From contig CAJJDP010000061.1 of assembly GCA_905182995.1 (NCBI GenBank), forward strand, positions 436,349 to 500,348: DNA of 64,000 bases, read 5' to 3'. The notes under the pieces are model-generated. The model was not told the origin of the DNA and did not search any database. It saw only the letters and a program-made list of their open reading frames with translations. Of this stretch, positions 1 to 12,244 are shown one piece after another. Each line of letters opens with the position of its first letter. Position 1 is the first letter of the stretch. Made by a program: the position numbers and the translations under genes. This DNA is from Paramecium octaurelia. Taxonomy: Eukaryota > Ciliophora > Oligohymenophorea > Peniculida > Parameciidae.

Positions 1-492
1 TAATTGACTTGGGATTGTTGAGTCTGACTGGTGTAATTGGTTGGTGCAAATGTTATCTATTTTTCCAATTGTTATTGACTTTGGTTTAAAACTAATGCAA
101 ATACTATTGCACCAGTATCAATGAGTTATTGTTCATTATCCAAAGCTAAAATACATGTATTTAATTACCAGGCAAATCATCCTTTGGTTTTCCATTCTTT
201 TTTGCGACTTTCAATTTAAAACAATCTGCAGATCCTTTAAATTTAAAAGCTAATAATGAATTAGATTTTATATATATACTGGGGTCTTGGATGTTGATCT
301 ATTCAATAGTAAAATCTATGCAGTCCCCAACTGTGAAAATGTTGGGCAACTCAAGCACTATTTGTTTGAGTTCCTCCTCTCCAGGCTTTTGATAATAGAT
401 CGAATATTTCTTATTGTACTAAGCTTGATTGCCCTAAAATGGATGGGAAATACCAAGAATACCTCTTGATTATCTTGTGGTCTAAGATTCAT
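1..492 (-). CDS. Hypothetical protein, 3' end beyond window
   Basis: The gene starts with ATG at 490-492 and runs off the left edge, about 146 codons visible. Two introns restore one frame: 29 nt after the first ten codons and 23 nt near 150-175. TAG/TAA codons are read as Gln throughout. The visible protein is soluble, with a short beta-rich stretch (EELKQIVLELPNIFTVG) and a Gln/Ser/Thr-rich tail. It contains LIDTGA, which resembles an aspartyl-protease active site, but no flap or second motif is seen, so I do not call a protease. Function is unknown. The exon structure is well supported, the identity is not. Confidence 0.6.
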
Positions 493-642
493 ATTATAAT
501 TAATATAATATTAAATATATTTTTCACATTTCCATGTCTTATAGGTGTTTCAATTTATTCGAACACAAGAATGCCAACATTATTCCGTATTTATTCTTTG
601 AGTAATTGAATACTCTAAAATAATACAATTATTTTAAATTAA

Positions 643-1666
643 ATGGGTTTGAGATAATTGGATTTTTTTAGAAAATTAAATACTGATATTGGTGACACTT
701 CATCAGCTTTGGGAGGATTCTTGACCACGATAGCCTTTGCAGTAAGATTCCATCGTATTTCTTGATAGTTGGTGACCATTCTAACCATGAATGAATGCAG
801 ATTATTTTTTAGTACAGAATTAAGCTATTAAACTGTGATTGACAATGACACTGAATAATTTATCAAAGTTCATTTAGACATGATTGTTGGAGCACCCTGT
901 ATGGTTTTGTCATTGGATTAATAAGATGAAGTTGGAGTGCATATAATGGATGTTTCTGGCACCTTGAAAAAGATTCCTCTTGATAAAGATAGACATGTTT
1001 TGCCCTCAGTAATTAAACAATAATATTCATATTAAGATCAATGCTAACGAAAGGCCTAACTATGCAGGAAGTGAATAAGAGGTATTAGATGCAATTTAGG
1101 CTATCACTCAAGGAGAATAATGCTAATTGAAGGGATTCTTCTAAGTAAATAAGGTGCCAGGCAACTTCCACGTCAGTTATCATGCCCATCATTATTTATT
1201 ATAGAGAATCCATTAATTAGATTTGTCAGCCTTTAGAAAAATGAAATTGGATCACTCCATCTATGAATTGAGATTCGGGGAGATCACCACCACCTCCAAA
1301 ATGAGGAAATATTCCAAGTCTCTCCAAAAATTCTAAAACTCCTGGAAGTAAATTGTCAAATCAGCCCCTGAAGGAGAGAAACAAGATTACGAATATTATA
1401 TCGATGCTTTGCCTGTTAGATTTTACGATGAGAACGAAAGGAACTATCAAACTCTCTATAAATATTCTATCAATGAAGCTTAAATGCCCAGAACTTTTAC
1501 AGAAATCGATTCAATCTATTTTAAATACCAAATTAGTCCAGTCAACATGGTCTACTCTATTTAAAAGAAGTCGGTCTATCATTTTATTGTTCAACTACTG
1601 GCCATTGTTGGTGGAGTCTTTGCAGTTATAGGAATCCTCAATTCAATTGTATAAAAAGCAATATGA
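643..1666 (+). CDS. Erv41/Erv46-type (ERGIC) COPII cargo receptor
   Basis: Predicted 322 aa after removing introns at 742-768 (27 nt) and 1009-1036 (28 nt); exon sum is 323 codons. The N-terminus (MGLRQLDFFRKL..) is followed by a hydrophobic segment after GGFLTTIAF, a lumenal domain with conserved Cys and VPGNFHVSYH, and a C-terminal membrane helix (FIVQLLAIVGGVFAVIG). That order and the GNFH and GGVFAV signatures are those of the Erv41/Erv46/ERGIC family, which cycles between ER and Golgi in COPII vesicles and retrieves cargo. Paralogues Erv41 and Erv46 cannot be separated here; the short length is closer to Erv41. TGA at 1664-1666 is the stop. Confidence 0.85.
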
Positions 1667-1749
1667 GTCTATTTCATAAATATTTACAAATAATTAAATG
1701 TCTTAAAACAAATACTGTTTTTTTTGAACTTTTTTATACTTATAATCAT

Positions 1750-3254
1750 TCATTTATTATACATTTCTGATAACTAACTAGGCTTCGGTGGCCTATAATT
1801 ACTCTATTTAATTTCTAAAACTATATCCTCAAAATCAGTAGTCTAATATTTTTTGGTGGTCTCTTTGGACAGCTTTCTAACCCTGCCTGGCGTCCTTGAT
1901 TTTACTATTTCTTGCACTGACCCTCCTTTCATTACCACTGTGGGAATCGGTTACATTGAAGCCTCACTTTCTATGCAATCTTCCTCATGGACAGAAAAAG
2001 GAGAATTAAAAATTCCATTCTTCTTTTATAAGGGGGATAGGATCTTTAACACTGATGAATGCTTTCTAGAAAGTTGATTAGCGCTGTTAATTGTATTATT
2101 GTGAGCTTATTCTTCAATAGCAAAATACTAATGCTGTAAAATAGATTTTGAATCAATTCTCAAAGTGGGATCGATTTATAGCATCAGTTTCAATAGGTCG
2201 ATCGCTTATTTTGGAATCTTCTGATTTCCATTTAAAATTTCAAAATTTGTATTGCATCTGGCATTGTTCTCTAAAATCTCCTCATGATTTGCTCCATTAA
2301 ATAGGTCATGCTAGGCCAACCTAATGATAAAAACATTAGCTTTACATCTTATAGAATATCACTCCTAATGAAAAAATGTCACATTTTTCATTATATTCAT
2401 TAATCTTTGTGTCAAGATTCAGGATTTCAGGAGCAACATAACCAGGAGTACCGCACTTGGACCTGCCTGAATCTTTAGTTGTCAGCCCAAAATCAATGAG
2501 TTTCAATTAGTATATACTGTCTTAAAACATAATATTTTCTGGTTTTAAATCTCTATGCATGTAGCCTTTTTCATGCATGAAATTTACAGCTGTCACTAAT
2601 TATTTAAATATAATATGAATGTCCTCAATGTTCAGTTCTTTTAGAATGTCAGTAAATTCAAGATCATAATATTGCATTACCATGTAATACGACACATCAC
2701 CTTCATACACTTCCAAAAGTTCTGCAATATTTGAATGCTTCAAAGCCACCATCGCTTATATTTCTTCAAACAATCCTTACTAACAAGATTACTAAATATT
2801 ATACTCTGCCAATTTAATCATTCACTTGTGCTTTGTCTAAACATTTACAAGCATAATATTCAAGGGTGTTGATTTTACTTTGTAATAAGTAAACATTCGA
2901 GAAGGTTCCTTGACCAATCTATTATAATGGATTATATATAGTGTTTATTCCTTTGAAGACCACTCTTGCTCCTATAATTTATTTTAAATTGAACAAATTT
3001 TCATGGTTTGCATAATACCAATGATGCTTATTTGTTGTCAAGCCAATAGCATGGAGTTATTTTTTCTTGACTTTAAAATCAACAAATAAATTATAATTTA
3101 TGTCCAATTCATTTCTCTTATTAGGCGAGTCTGAAACGTTTGTAATTATAATTTTATCAGAAGTAACTTCCAATATGCAGAGCTTATTCCCCAATATTTT
3201 ATGTCTGAAGCACTCTATTTTGAAGTTAGATTCCATAATTGTGTAATTTTTCAA
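1750..3254 (-). CDS. Serine/threonine protein kinase with N-terminal PH-like region
   Basis: Exon sum is 485 codons with two 25-nt introns. Residues 1-100 form a beta-rich region like the PH-like domain often found before ciliate kinases. The catalytic domain shows a glycine loop (IGQGTFSNVY), the ACKC lysine, [25 protein letters not shown] and a C-terminal helix set ending near LRIDS. A polar tail of about 110 residues follows, with the basic stretch SRTPGRVRK. All catalytic residues are present, so an active Ser/Thr kinase is expected; the substrate is unknown. A later in-frame Met at 3236 is an alternative start. It is convergent with the Erv41/46 gene. Confidence 0.85.
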
Positions 3255-3423
3255 TTAAATTTAAGAATTATTTATACAAGTAATTTTGGTTAAATCATTT
3301 TTATACAAATATATTAAGTACTATGGTTGATATTAATACTTAATTAAACAATGGTTAATACTAGTTATTTATTATATATTGAACTTGTAATACAGTAGAT
3401 TAAAACATAAAACAAGAATTTAA

Positions 3424-4014
3424 TCAAAGAGGGTTGTCGTTGTAGTGATTGAAGAGATCAGTCATTATTTTTTCAGAAAATGGCTTAATTCTATTGAGAG
3501 AGCATTTTAACTATTCTTCGTTTACTTTTGTGTGGAATGCTAAAAACTTGGTGTTTAAGCCACCTTGTTTGTAGAATATAATGTCAGCAGCAATTTTTAT
3601 TGTTATAGCAATCTGAAGGTTTATCGTTAACTTGCCAATTAAATAAACAAGTTGCTTTTTCAAAGTTTCACAAACTCTTGTAACTTAATCACCGAAACCC
3701 ATTTTTTAACAGACATTAGAGAAGTTCAGACTCTATTGTTGCTCGATATATTTAATGACGTATTCCACTTTTTTATCCAATGCAGGCAATTTTCTATTTG
3801 ATTCTTTGAGACAATAAAAAATCACTCCTTTTGCTGAAGTCACATTATTCTAAAGTGGAATTGATTAAATTATTCTGATTGCTTTCTTCTCAATCTCAAA
3901 ATCCAAATTCATTTTAAAAATTAGATGCTGAACTTCTTCTAATAAAGACATTTCCATCTTTGGAGTTAGGCATTCATCATTGAATTTTGGAACTGGAGGT
4001 CTTTGATGAGTCAT
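3424..4014 (-). CDS. Cyclin-fold-like protein, hypothetical
   Basis: Intronless, 196 aa, starting MTHQRPPVPKF and stopping at TGA 3424-3426. The protein is all-helical with two similar halves of about 85 residues; each has a central helix with small residues (SAKGVIFYCLKE, IKIAADIIFYK) as in TFIIB or cyclin boxes. There is no zinc ribbon, so it is not a full TFIIB. It could be a cyclin-box or TFIIB-core-like factor, but this rests only on pattern. It is transcribed from the AT-rich region that carries the palindrome at 4081-4094. Confidence 0.55.
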
Positions 4015-4433
4015 AAGTAATTTTAATTATTGAATAATCTATAATTACATTTTTGTTTTTAATTGATGACTCAATTATCGATGCACATGTGCATTCTGCA
4101 TTATTTAATATATAAAAATATATATATATATTTATATTGAAGAATTTTGCTTAAACTAATTCAATCTTTAAATCATAATAAATCAAATGATTCATTATCT
4201 ATACCTCTGACATCATACTAAAATGAAAAAATACTTCATATTATTATCATTTTCATACAATTTGAAGGATTCTGAAATTTTAAATATAAATGAAACTTCT
4301 AACATTATTGTTAAATAGAATGAAAATATTTCGTAACTGAACAACACGTGTTGAATTGCCATACATTGATATTGTCTAATTTAATATAAAATAAAGAGTT
4401 GAATAAATCAAATTCTCATAAATTAATATTTTT
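4015..4433. other. Intergenic region with palindrome and AT repeat
   Basis: No convincing gene. The stretch holds a perfect 14-bp palindrome (ATGCACATGTGCAT, 4081-4094) and an AT simple repeat near 4117-4133, upstream of the cyclin-fold-like gene. A 43-codon ORF on the + strand from 4224 has no supporting features. Confidence 0.5.
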
Positions 4434-6553
4434 TCACATTATAGAGCAACGTTCACAACAACAACACTTCTTTGTTTAAGGTTTAACCAGATTTGTCCCA
4501 AATAATTGGGTTTTTTCATAATCAATTTCCCATTTCATTATTCGCTATCCATCATTGGTAATCAAGTATCCACGCTCTCTTATCCAATTACAGTAATAAA
4601 ATGTTTACTGCATTTAATTATTGAAAAGGTGTCCTGAGTCTTATTGAATTGATTTTAAATCATAAATAATTATTTCTTTCTCAGTTGATACAAATAAGCA
4701 TTTTTCACTTAAATTAATTAAGGATAATACACATCCAGTTTGTAGATATAAGGTTTATTTAACTTCTAGTTTAATTCCAGGTTCTTTTTAAAAATGAGAA
4801 ATATGCAAAATTAAAATTTCATTCAATCTTTATCCATTGACCACAATTTAAGTGTCACTCAATAGTTCCACATGTTGTGCTACATAATCTAATTTTAGAT
4901 AAGAGCTAATTGGTAATAAGAAATATCTACAATTTATTATTAAATAAAAATCTAACACTTAATATTCGAGAACTGTCAGATGTGATTAACAATTGATTGA
5001 GTTTATCAAAATAGATTAAATTAATCTAAGCAGTATGATCCTTCAATGTATTTAATACTTTTAACGATTTTTCGAGAAGCTGCAGTACTTGCACCTCTCC
5101 ATTACTAAACCCAAAAAGAACATTTGAATCTCTCATCTAGCAAATCACATTAATTTCTTATGGAGCTGAATCCAAACTAAATGGTTAACTCATCTCATCG
5201 TCCAAGATCTAGATTGTATTGTTTTCAAATAATCCTATTATCTTTCTTGGTTATTCAGTCAAACATACACATTTGATGTCTAAAAAATAATAGATTAATA
5301 ATACTTTAAATTTGTCTTTTTTAGATGGCTACCCCTTCAAAATTGATTTCACTAAAGTAATTATCACTGAATACGATAATGCCTTAACTATCAGCAATTT
5401 ACCCTTTTGTGATTTCATTCAATTCTTAACAGTAGATCTAATTTATTTTTCTCAATTTTATTGATTGTGATTTATTCATGATGGTTTTTTCATAAGGAAT
5501 GTGTACAACATAATGTTTTTCTTTATTTTAGAGACTGCCTCCGCCTTAATTCTGCTCTAAGCTCCCATTAATCCTATCAATTCCATTAAGACAATTGTAT
5601 GCCTATTGCCAAGTGAATCTGGATTTTTCGTCATAGTTAAGCATTCCTGTCAACAGTTCTTTGATTTTGTCATGATAGATCTTTTATATTATAATAGGGA
5701 TTTTGTTTTATTTTTAATCATTGAGACCAGATATATCATGATCTTGTAACAACAAATACGTTTGTATGAGTGTAACTCCTAAGGAAAATACGTCTGACTT
5801 TTCTAAATTATGTCTTGAGGGATAATGTAAACATAATACTTAACATCATTGTATTAGCCATTTATGTAGGCTTCCCACAATTTTGGTGATAAATACAGAG
5901 GTGTTCCAACAAGAGTATTTTTAACATTGTTTTTGAAATGCTCCAATGCTTTGCTAACACCAAAATCAGCAATTCGTGCTACAACTTTTTCGTTCTCCTT
6001 CTCGTAGAGGATATTCTCTGGCTTGATATCTCTATGATATAGTTCCTTCTATTGTAGGAAGAGAAATGCTTATAATAATTGATTGACAATATTTAAGAAG
6101 GTTGTTTCTACAAATTTTGAAGGCATATATATACCATTAAATGTTTTTCTGCTGGCTTTTATTTCATCATCTTTTAGATCCTTCAAACTGCCCGTAGCCA
6201 ATTTCATTTGAAACACCAAAAAATATTTCTAGACTGGAATGGTTTCAGACCAGGCATAGATTTTGTCAAAATATATAATGTTGGGATGAATGTTAATTTG
6301 TCTGTTCAATTAAACCTCCTTTAATGCTGAATCATATGATTTTTTACTATAATATAAAACATTCTTACTTAATACACTGAACTATTTTTACTGCACAATT
6401 CTATGAAGGGTTCGATTTAAATGTCATTTTATAAACTTAGCCATAAGATCCCGATCCCAAAAGTACTTATTTGGTTGTATCAAACTCGTTTTGATAATCT
6501 TCTGCATTAGGGAAACACAAAGCATCAAGGCTATCCCCCTCCTTTTTACTCAT
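4434..6553 (-). CDS. Protein kinase fused to a beta-propeller-like region
   Basis: Predicted 671 aa; four introns (31, 26, 25, 22 nt) give an exon sum of 672 codons. Residues 30-330 are a kinase domain: LGSGSYGQVY, CAVKIV, HRDIKPEN, DFGVSK and GTPLYLSPK. The usual APE motif reads SPK here, while the HRD and DFG aspartates are present. From about residue 380 to the end come repeated beta-strand blocks (IIGLFENNTIQILDD, VLFGFSNGEVQVLQ, CLFVSTEKEIIIYDL, YLITNDGQRIMKWE) typical of WD40-like blades. The C-terminus ends in a cysteine cluster (CCCCERC). Kinase plus propeller suggests a scaffolded kinase; partner and pathway are unknown. Confidence 0.8.
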
Positions 6554-6581
6554 AAAATAACAAATATTAAAATTTATTATA

Positions 6582-7637
6582 ATGAATAGCAAGATTCGCA
6601 TCGGAATAATTTCAACAGCCGAAATTGCTCATAAAGTCTGTTTGGCTATTAATTCCTCTGAATACGCGGAAGTATATTGTGTAGCCAGTCGATCCTTGGA
6701 AAAAGCCAAATAATGGGCTGATGCACATCAAATTAAGATTGCTTATGGTTCTTACGAAGAATTATTGGATGACCCAAATGTTGATGGAGTGTACATCCCA
6801 TTGCCAACATCTTTGAAAAAAGAGTGGACAATCAAAGCTGCCAACAAGAAGAAACATGTATTAGTTGAAAAACCATTGCCAGGCGCTGATTCCTCATAAT
6901 GTGTGCAGGACATGATCAAAAGTTGTGAGGAAAATGGAGTTCAATTTTTGGATGGAACCATGTGGTTACATTCACTAAGAACTTAAGTTGCTAAATAAAA
7001 GAAATAAGAATTGGGAAAAGTACTCAAAGTGACAGCTGCTATGACCTTCAAAGCTCCCAATGAGGAATGGCTACAAGGAGGCAATGGAAGAACAAATAAA
7101 AATCAAGAACCTTAAGGTTGTTTGGGTGATTAGGGATGGTATCCTGTTGGAGCAATCCTTTTTGCTTTCGATTATGAATTACCTAAGTATGTTAAGTGTC
7201 TTTCTTACAAATTAAATAAAGTTGATACAATAATAGAATTTTCTGGATTCTTGGAATTTTCAGATGAAAGATATGCATATTTCGATTGTGGAGCCACTTT
7301 TCCACACAGATCTTTTGTTGACATTGTTTGTGAAAATGGACAAGTCAGAATTGATGATTTAGTTGGAGGATTTGGTAGAACGGGAAATTTCAATGCCTAT
7401 TTTGACAACTTTGTTGGAAGTGAAAGGTTCTTTGTAGATGATGTTTAAGGAAAAGAGGAAGTTATCAAGGTCCAAGCTTGCAATCACACAATAAAAATGA
7501 TAGATACATTTGCTAATATCATTCTTTCGAAGAAGACTGACCATTCATGGCATCACAAAAGTTTGACTACTCATTAGGTGTTGGCAGCATTATTCAGAGC
7601 CACTTAAAGAGTTGGGGAAAAAGTATAAATCTTATGA
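6582..7637 (+). CDS. Gfo/Idh/MocA-family NAD(P)-dependent oxidoreductase
   Basis: Intronless, 351 aa, the usual length for the family. The N-terminus is a Rossmann fold ([11 protein letters not shown]) followed by [11 protein letters not shown], then [12 protein letters not shown] and the signature EKPLPGADS, which carries the conserved Lys of the EKP motif. The C-terminal beta-sheet domain includes [10 protein letters not shown] and DIVCENGQV. The pattern is closest to dihydrodiol dehydrogenase or xylose dehydrogenase-type members. A cytosolic oxidoreductase acting on a sugar or polyol is likely; the substrate is not determined by sequence. Only 28 bases separate its start from the divergent kinase start at 6553. 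Confidence 0.9.
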
Positions 7638-7671
7638 TGATGATGAGATTTATGAATATATATTAAATAAA

Positions 7672-8699
7672 TCAATAATTGTTGTACACCTATTTTCTTT
7701 CATAGTCAAAGAAATTATCTGTCTTAAATTCAGAAACACTCAATCTTTCTTGATTTTGCTAGAGTTTCACTTTCCTTAAATGTTGTTTACACTCTATTAC
7801 AAATTCTTTACATTCCTTCTTAAAGCCCTTTAGTTTCTATTGATTTATGGTTAGTTTATTTAACACTCCAAAAAATTTAATTTGCTTTCCGTTCAAACAT
7901 AACAATTTGTAGATCTCAAATAAGTCAAACATCTATTCCTTGTTCTTATCTTTTAAATCGATTATCAATTCTTTCAGGTAATCGATCTGCTGACTTTAGA
8001 ATTATTCAAGATCTTTCAGGATTAGTTGAAAGCAGAAATCCAACTTTGGACATTTCTATCCCTCAATTATACGCAATCCCATTGAACAAATGTTTTATAT
8101 TACATACAATTCTATTATCGGTATCCCACTTGATGAATAATGGCATACTCGTTTTAAATATGTGTAGTACAACTGCAACATTGACTAATATGATAGAGGT
8201 TCCCTAATGATGTGTCTCTCTGTCTATTATTTCTCTGAGTAGCTCTAAAAACAATCCATTCTCTTTGTGTGAACTTTTTACGATTTTGTCTCTGTTTAAA
8301 AATTTGGAAGATTCCTATCTGTCTATTACTAAGAAGATCTCATAGATGAAAATTAACTACTCCTTGCGAAGGTGCTAGAGGAACTCATTTCCGTTGATAA
8401 CCTCTCCATAATAAAACTATTATTCAAGACATTTGTAATCCAATAAATATTACATTCTTAAAAAACTTGTACATCCAAAGTTTATTTTTGTATCATGAAG
8501 TGAAATACACACAGTAATTTTATTACCTACTCTGGGAACACTATTTTTGTGACATCCGATTTAGATAAGTAATTAAAGACGTTTTGAATACCTATATGAT
8601 TTTAAAAATTAATTAACCTGCCTTTTCCAATTATAGTGCACTTTCAGCAAGATTTACATTGTTTGTATTCAGAATTTTTATGATTGTTTGATTAATCAT
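7672..8699 (-). CDS. Armadillo-like helical repeat protein, splice structure uncertain
   Basis: Start ATG at 8697-8699 (MINQTIIKILNT), stop TGA at 7672-7674. Helical repeat sequence is clear in several blocks: the N-terminus, LLREIIDRETHHQGTSIILVN, and a final block (LKDLEQFQSQQIDYLKELI). The blocks lie in different frames. Joining them needs introns of about 26, 50-65 and 52 nt, longer than most here, so the exact exons are unresolved. Repeats such as TSIILVNVAVVLHIF look like armadillo/HEAT helices, and the C-terminus is a basic coiled coil. Function is unknown. Confidence 0.5.
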
Positions 8700-8927
8700 T
8701 AGGAACTTTATAATTAATTATAAAATATAGATAATTATTAGAATAATATTTGAAATTATTATTAAATATTTGTTAAACTAATTTGTTTAGATATTACTGC
8801 AGTCCAAATTTTATATAATTTATTACAAATCACTTTATCCCAATGATCTATTATGTTAGAATATCTACCATAATATAATAATAATTAATTACATTAAAAT
8901 TTATTTTTTATTTATTATTATTTGTAA

Positions 8928-9491
8928 ATGAACAAGTCTAAATATTTATATTATACAAATGATTCAAACGAACTCCTACGCAGAGATAGGTAAGAATAAT
9001 ATTAACATCATTATAGAGACTTTCTGATACATCAATAAAAATTAGATGAAATAAAACGGTCAAAAAGTGCTATTGGATATCATAGAAGTAAATCAATTAA
9101 GTTACCTAAATCTACAAATATTAAAGATGAAATGATGCAAGCAGAAATATACCATTAAAATTAATTGTTGGCTACGAATTTAAAGAGAATACACGCACGC
9201 TCATTTTAAGTCCCTCATAAACTTTCGAATTTTTAAGTTTCAATAAAATCATCATCATCAAAAGAGCATACTTTCAAAATATTGGATGAAAATATAAATC
9301 TATGCAAAAGAATATTAGACTAACAAAGTTAGATTGATTTTAAATAGAAACTATAAGAATACAAGCAACATAAAAAGATAAAATTTAGACTCTAAAAAGT
9401 TAAAAGATAATTTGAATAGCAAGAAAAGTTAGCTGTCGATTAGAGATTTAAATCAAAATCTTTTAGTTAAGTATAGATGAATAAGTTTTGA
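8928..9491 (+). CDS. Small basic coiled-coil protein, hypothetical
   Basis: Predicted 178 aa with one 27-nt intron at 8990-9016. The start is MNKSKYLYYTND and the stop TGA at 9489-9491. The first half is Ser/Lys-rich; the C-terminal 60 residues form a Gln/Lys/Arg coiled coil (FEQQEKLAVDQRF). No catalytic motif or membrane segment is seen. It is convergent with the kinesin gene, whose stop lies 42 bases downstream. A cytoskeletal role would fit the composition but is only a guess. Confidence 0.6.
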
Positions 9492-9532
9492 ATTAATTTA
9501 TTTAAAGTAGTACTTTAACTTATGATTTATAT

Positions 9533-12130
9533 TCAATTTTGCAGCGAAAATTTATCGCCATATTAAGCTTTAAGATTAATATTAAGCATTTTCAATCTCT
9601 CTTTTTTTAATTCAATAGGCTCTTGATTGTTTTAAAAATTCTTAACATAAGGTGATTTGTGAACCATGCCTGGCAAAAGAATCTTATTACCAAAATATGG
9701 CATAGATTTTTAATTTTTTTTGCCACTCACGACTCTCTCAAATCTCTATTATTGATATTCTTAATGCAGTTTTTTAAGTTTCCTGAGACTAACAGAATTT
9801 TATAAATCTCCTGAACTTTTATTTACGCTTTCTCTTCCACTTCCTAAATCTAATGATCTATTAACATATTTTCCAAGAGCAGATTTTCTGGAGGAACTAG
9901 GAGGACGGTAGGAGGGAGGTCTGTTCAATCTAGTTGTGTATCTCTAAGCCATTCGATATTTTAGAGGATTACCTACTAGATTATAAAGTTTACTGTTCAA
10001 ACTTGAATTTTAAGTTTTGGGAGATTTTTGCAATTAAGCCATCTATAGGACAGGTGGTAATTTTAGATGAGATTTTTGTTTTTAATGCCTGCTAAATATA
10101 TGATTGAAATACCTTTGTACAGCATAAGTTTATCCTCCAGATATAGAATAATAAGGCGAATCTACTCCAGGTAGACTAGGAACTAAAATACTAAAATGTA
10201 ACTATAACCTTTTTTGGGTCCATTCTATTAACTGGACTTAGATTTTGCACTTTAAATATGTTTCGTTTATTGTTGTTAATGAATTTAAGTTCTCAATTAT
10301 CTTACTTGCTCATCTTATACTGATTCCTGATATCTCCTTCTTTTCTCCTAAATTTGAAGTTCAATATTTTCCTATTATAATATGGATAACACTTATTACT
10401 ATTTTAAGTTCACCTTACTTGATGATTCCTTACAAGTAAGTTTTATGATTTAAATCTGGTATTTATTAAACCTACTTCTAAATATCAACTTTTTTGATAT
10501 CATATTCAAGTAACTGCTGCTTCATGTCATCTTCACTTTATTTTAGTATGGCTTTTTGTGTTTTAGCATTATCGATTCTTTCCAGTAATTTCATTTATTC
10601 GAACTTATCCTAAGAGCGACCTTTTTGATATTACAAGAAACCAATATTTTATTGATATTGATTCTACTATTGTTCCATCTCATATAATTTATTTTTTGCT
10701 TCAATGATATCAGAAATGTTTTAGTTGATAATAGATTCCAATTCATTGACCTATTATTTCAAATTTAATTAGGGGACTGGAACAGTTTTCTAATTAATGG
10801 AAGGCAATCCTACTTTATAAGTTTACTTGCTACTTGTTTAAGGAGTGATAGAATTTAACTACTATTATTGTATCAATAATTTAAGTTCTTCATTTTCCTA
10901 TCGCAAATTTTGAATGAGCAGTGCATAATTGCTAATATGATTTTAGGCTACCAAGACATTTCTATTTGCAACAGTTTTAATGTTCTTAGCTCTATTCGCA
11001 TAGACTAATGTATTGTAGGTTTCTTCAAAACTACTGACAGCTGGAGTTACATTGGAAATCATAACAGTTCTGCAATTACCACCTAAGGAATCTTTCAGCA
11101 ATCTGGTTAATTTAGAATTTCTAAATGGTATAAATGGATTTTTGATTCCTTTTTCATTAGCCTCTGATAGTGATTGAATACAATTGCCTAAGACCAATAA
11201 TGATTTGTTGATGTTTGCTCCCTCCACCATTCTTTGACCTCTATTATTTGTATTGGCTGCTCTTTCACTACCTGCCAGATCTACCAAACTAAATTTGCTT
11301 TAAATGATTTATTCCTGTAATCCAGCAGCTTTGTCTTTGCACTCTACTTAAACCTGTAGGATAGCGTGAGATCTAGATGATTCTTTGTTTGCATCAGTTG
11401 CCTCTTTGGATCGATTTCTATTGCCGACCTTCAAAAGAGAGAGCACTTCAGTGACTGTTTTGACTTCAATTTCAATGACACCGGCTATTTATATTCCGTT
11501 ATTTTTGTCTTCTCTAATTTCTAAATTTTTATCTTCGGAGGTCAACAAATCTCTTATGTTCTCATTGTAGATTTCGACATAAGAGACCTTAAATTAAGTC
11601 TCTTTGAATCTGTCTGATTGCGAAAAATTAAAAAGAGACTGCAAAGCTCTTGGCATTAAACCTACCTCTTATTGGGTTCCTATCATTCTATTGTTAATGA
11701 TATAAAATTTACGTAAATGTCTTGCCAGAACCTGTTGCGCCATAGCAAAACACAGTGGTATTGAATCCTTCCAATACTCCCTCCAATAAAAACTCAGTGG
11801 TGTTTTCGTAGATCTTTTATTGAGGAGCCCATTGATCGAAAACAAAATCAAATGCAAAATTAGTTTCCTTCAACCTATTTTTTCTTAATAACTATTCTAT
11901 ATAATGTCAATACTTCATCTTCTCTTTCTGACTCTGGATCCATCAACACTATCATCTTGCCATCGAGGATTCGAATGGTTTCAAACTCTGACACACTTCT
12001 CTCCTTCTAATTTAGAGGTCTGACTCTTATTGCTACCTAGAAAATAGAGAGATGTGTTTACTAGGATGTTGCTGGATCCATTTTTTAATTCCTCCAAAAA
12101 CTTGTTTGTCTCATTCTCGAATTAATGCAT
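9533..12130 (-). CDS. Kinesin-8-like motor protein
   Basis: The motor domain fills roughly residues 20-360. The P-loop reads GATGSGKTF, switch [11 protein letters not shown], switch [11 protein letters not shown], and the tubulin-binding region [23 protein letters not shown]. The neck region [25 protein letters not shown] and NRNV is like kinesin-8 (Kip3/KIF18/KIF19). Three introns in the motor are clear (25, 22 and 25 nt, near 12060, 11900 and 11690). A coiled coil and a basic, Ser/Pro-rich tail ([15 protein letters not shown]) follow. Kinesin-8 motors walk to plus ends and control microtubule length, including in cilia. The tail at 10100-10600 has further introns that I did not fully resolve. 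Confidence 0.88.
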
Positions 12131-12244
12131 TTAGAAAGCGTATTATATAAATAATAATTATCTAATAAATTATCACTATCAAAAACATTAAGAAATGATT
12201 ATGTCTTAGTATATAATTTTAATTTGAAATATTTCAATTCAACT

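Noticed and set aside
60-180. LIDTGA motif as an aspartyl protease
   Set aside because: Only one motif is present, no flap or second DTG is visible, and the surrounding protein does not look like a pepsin or retropepsin.
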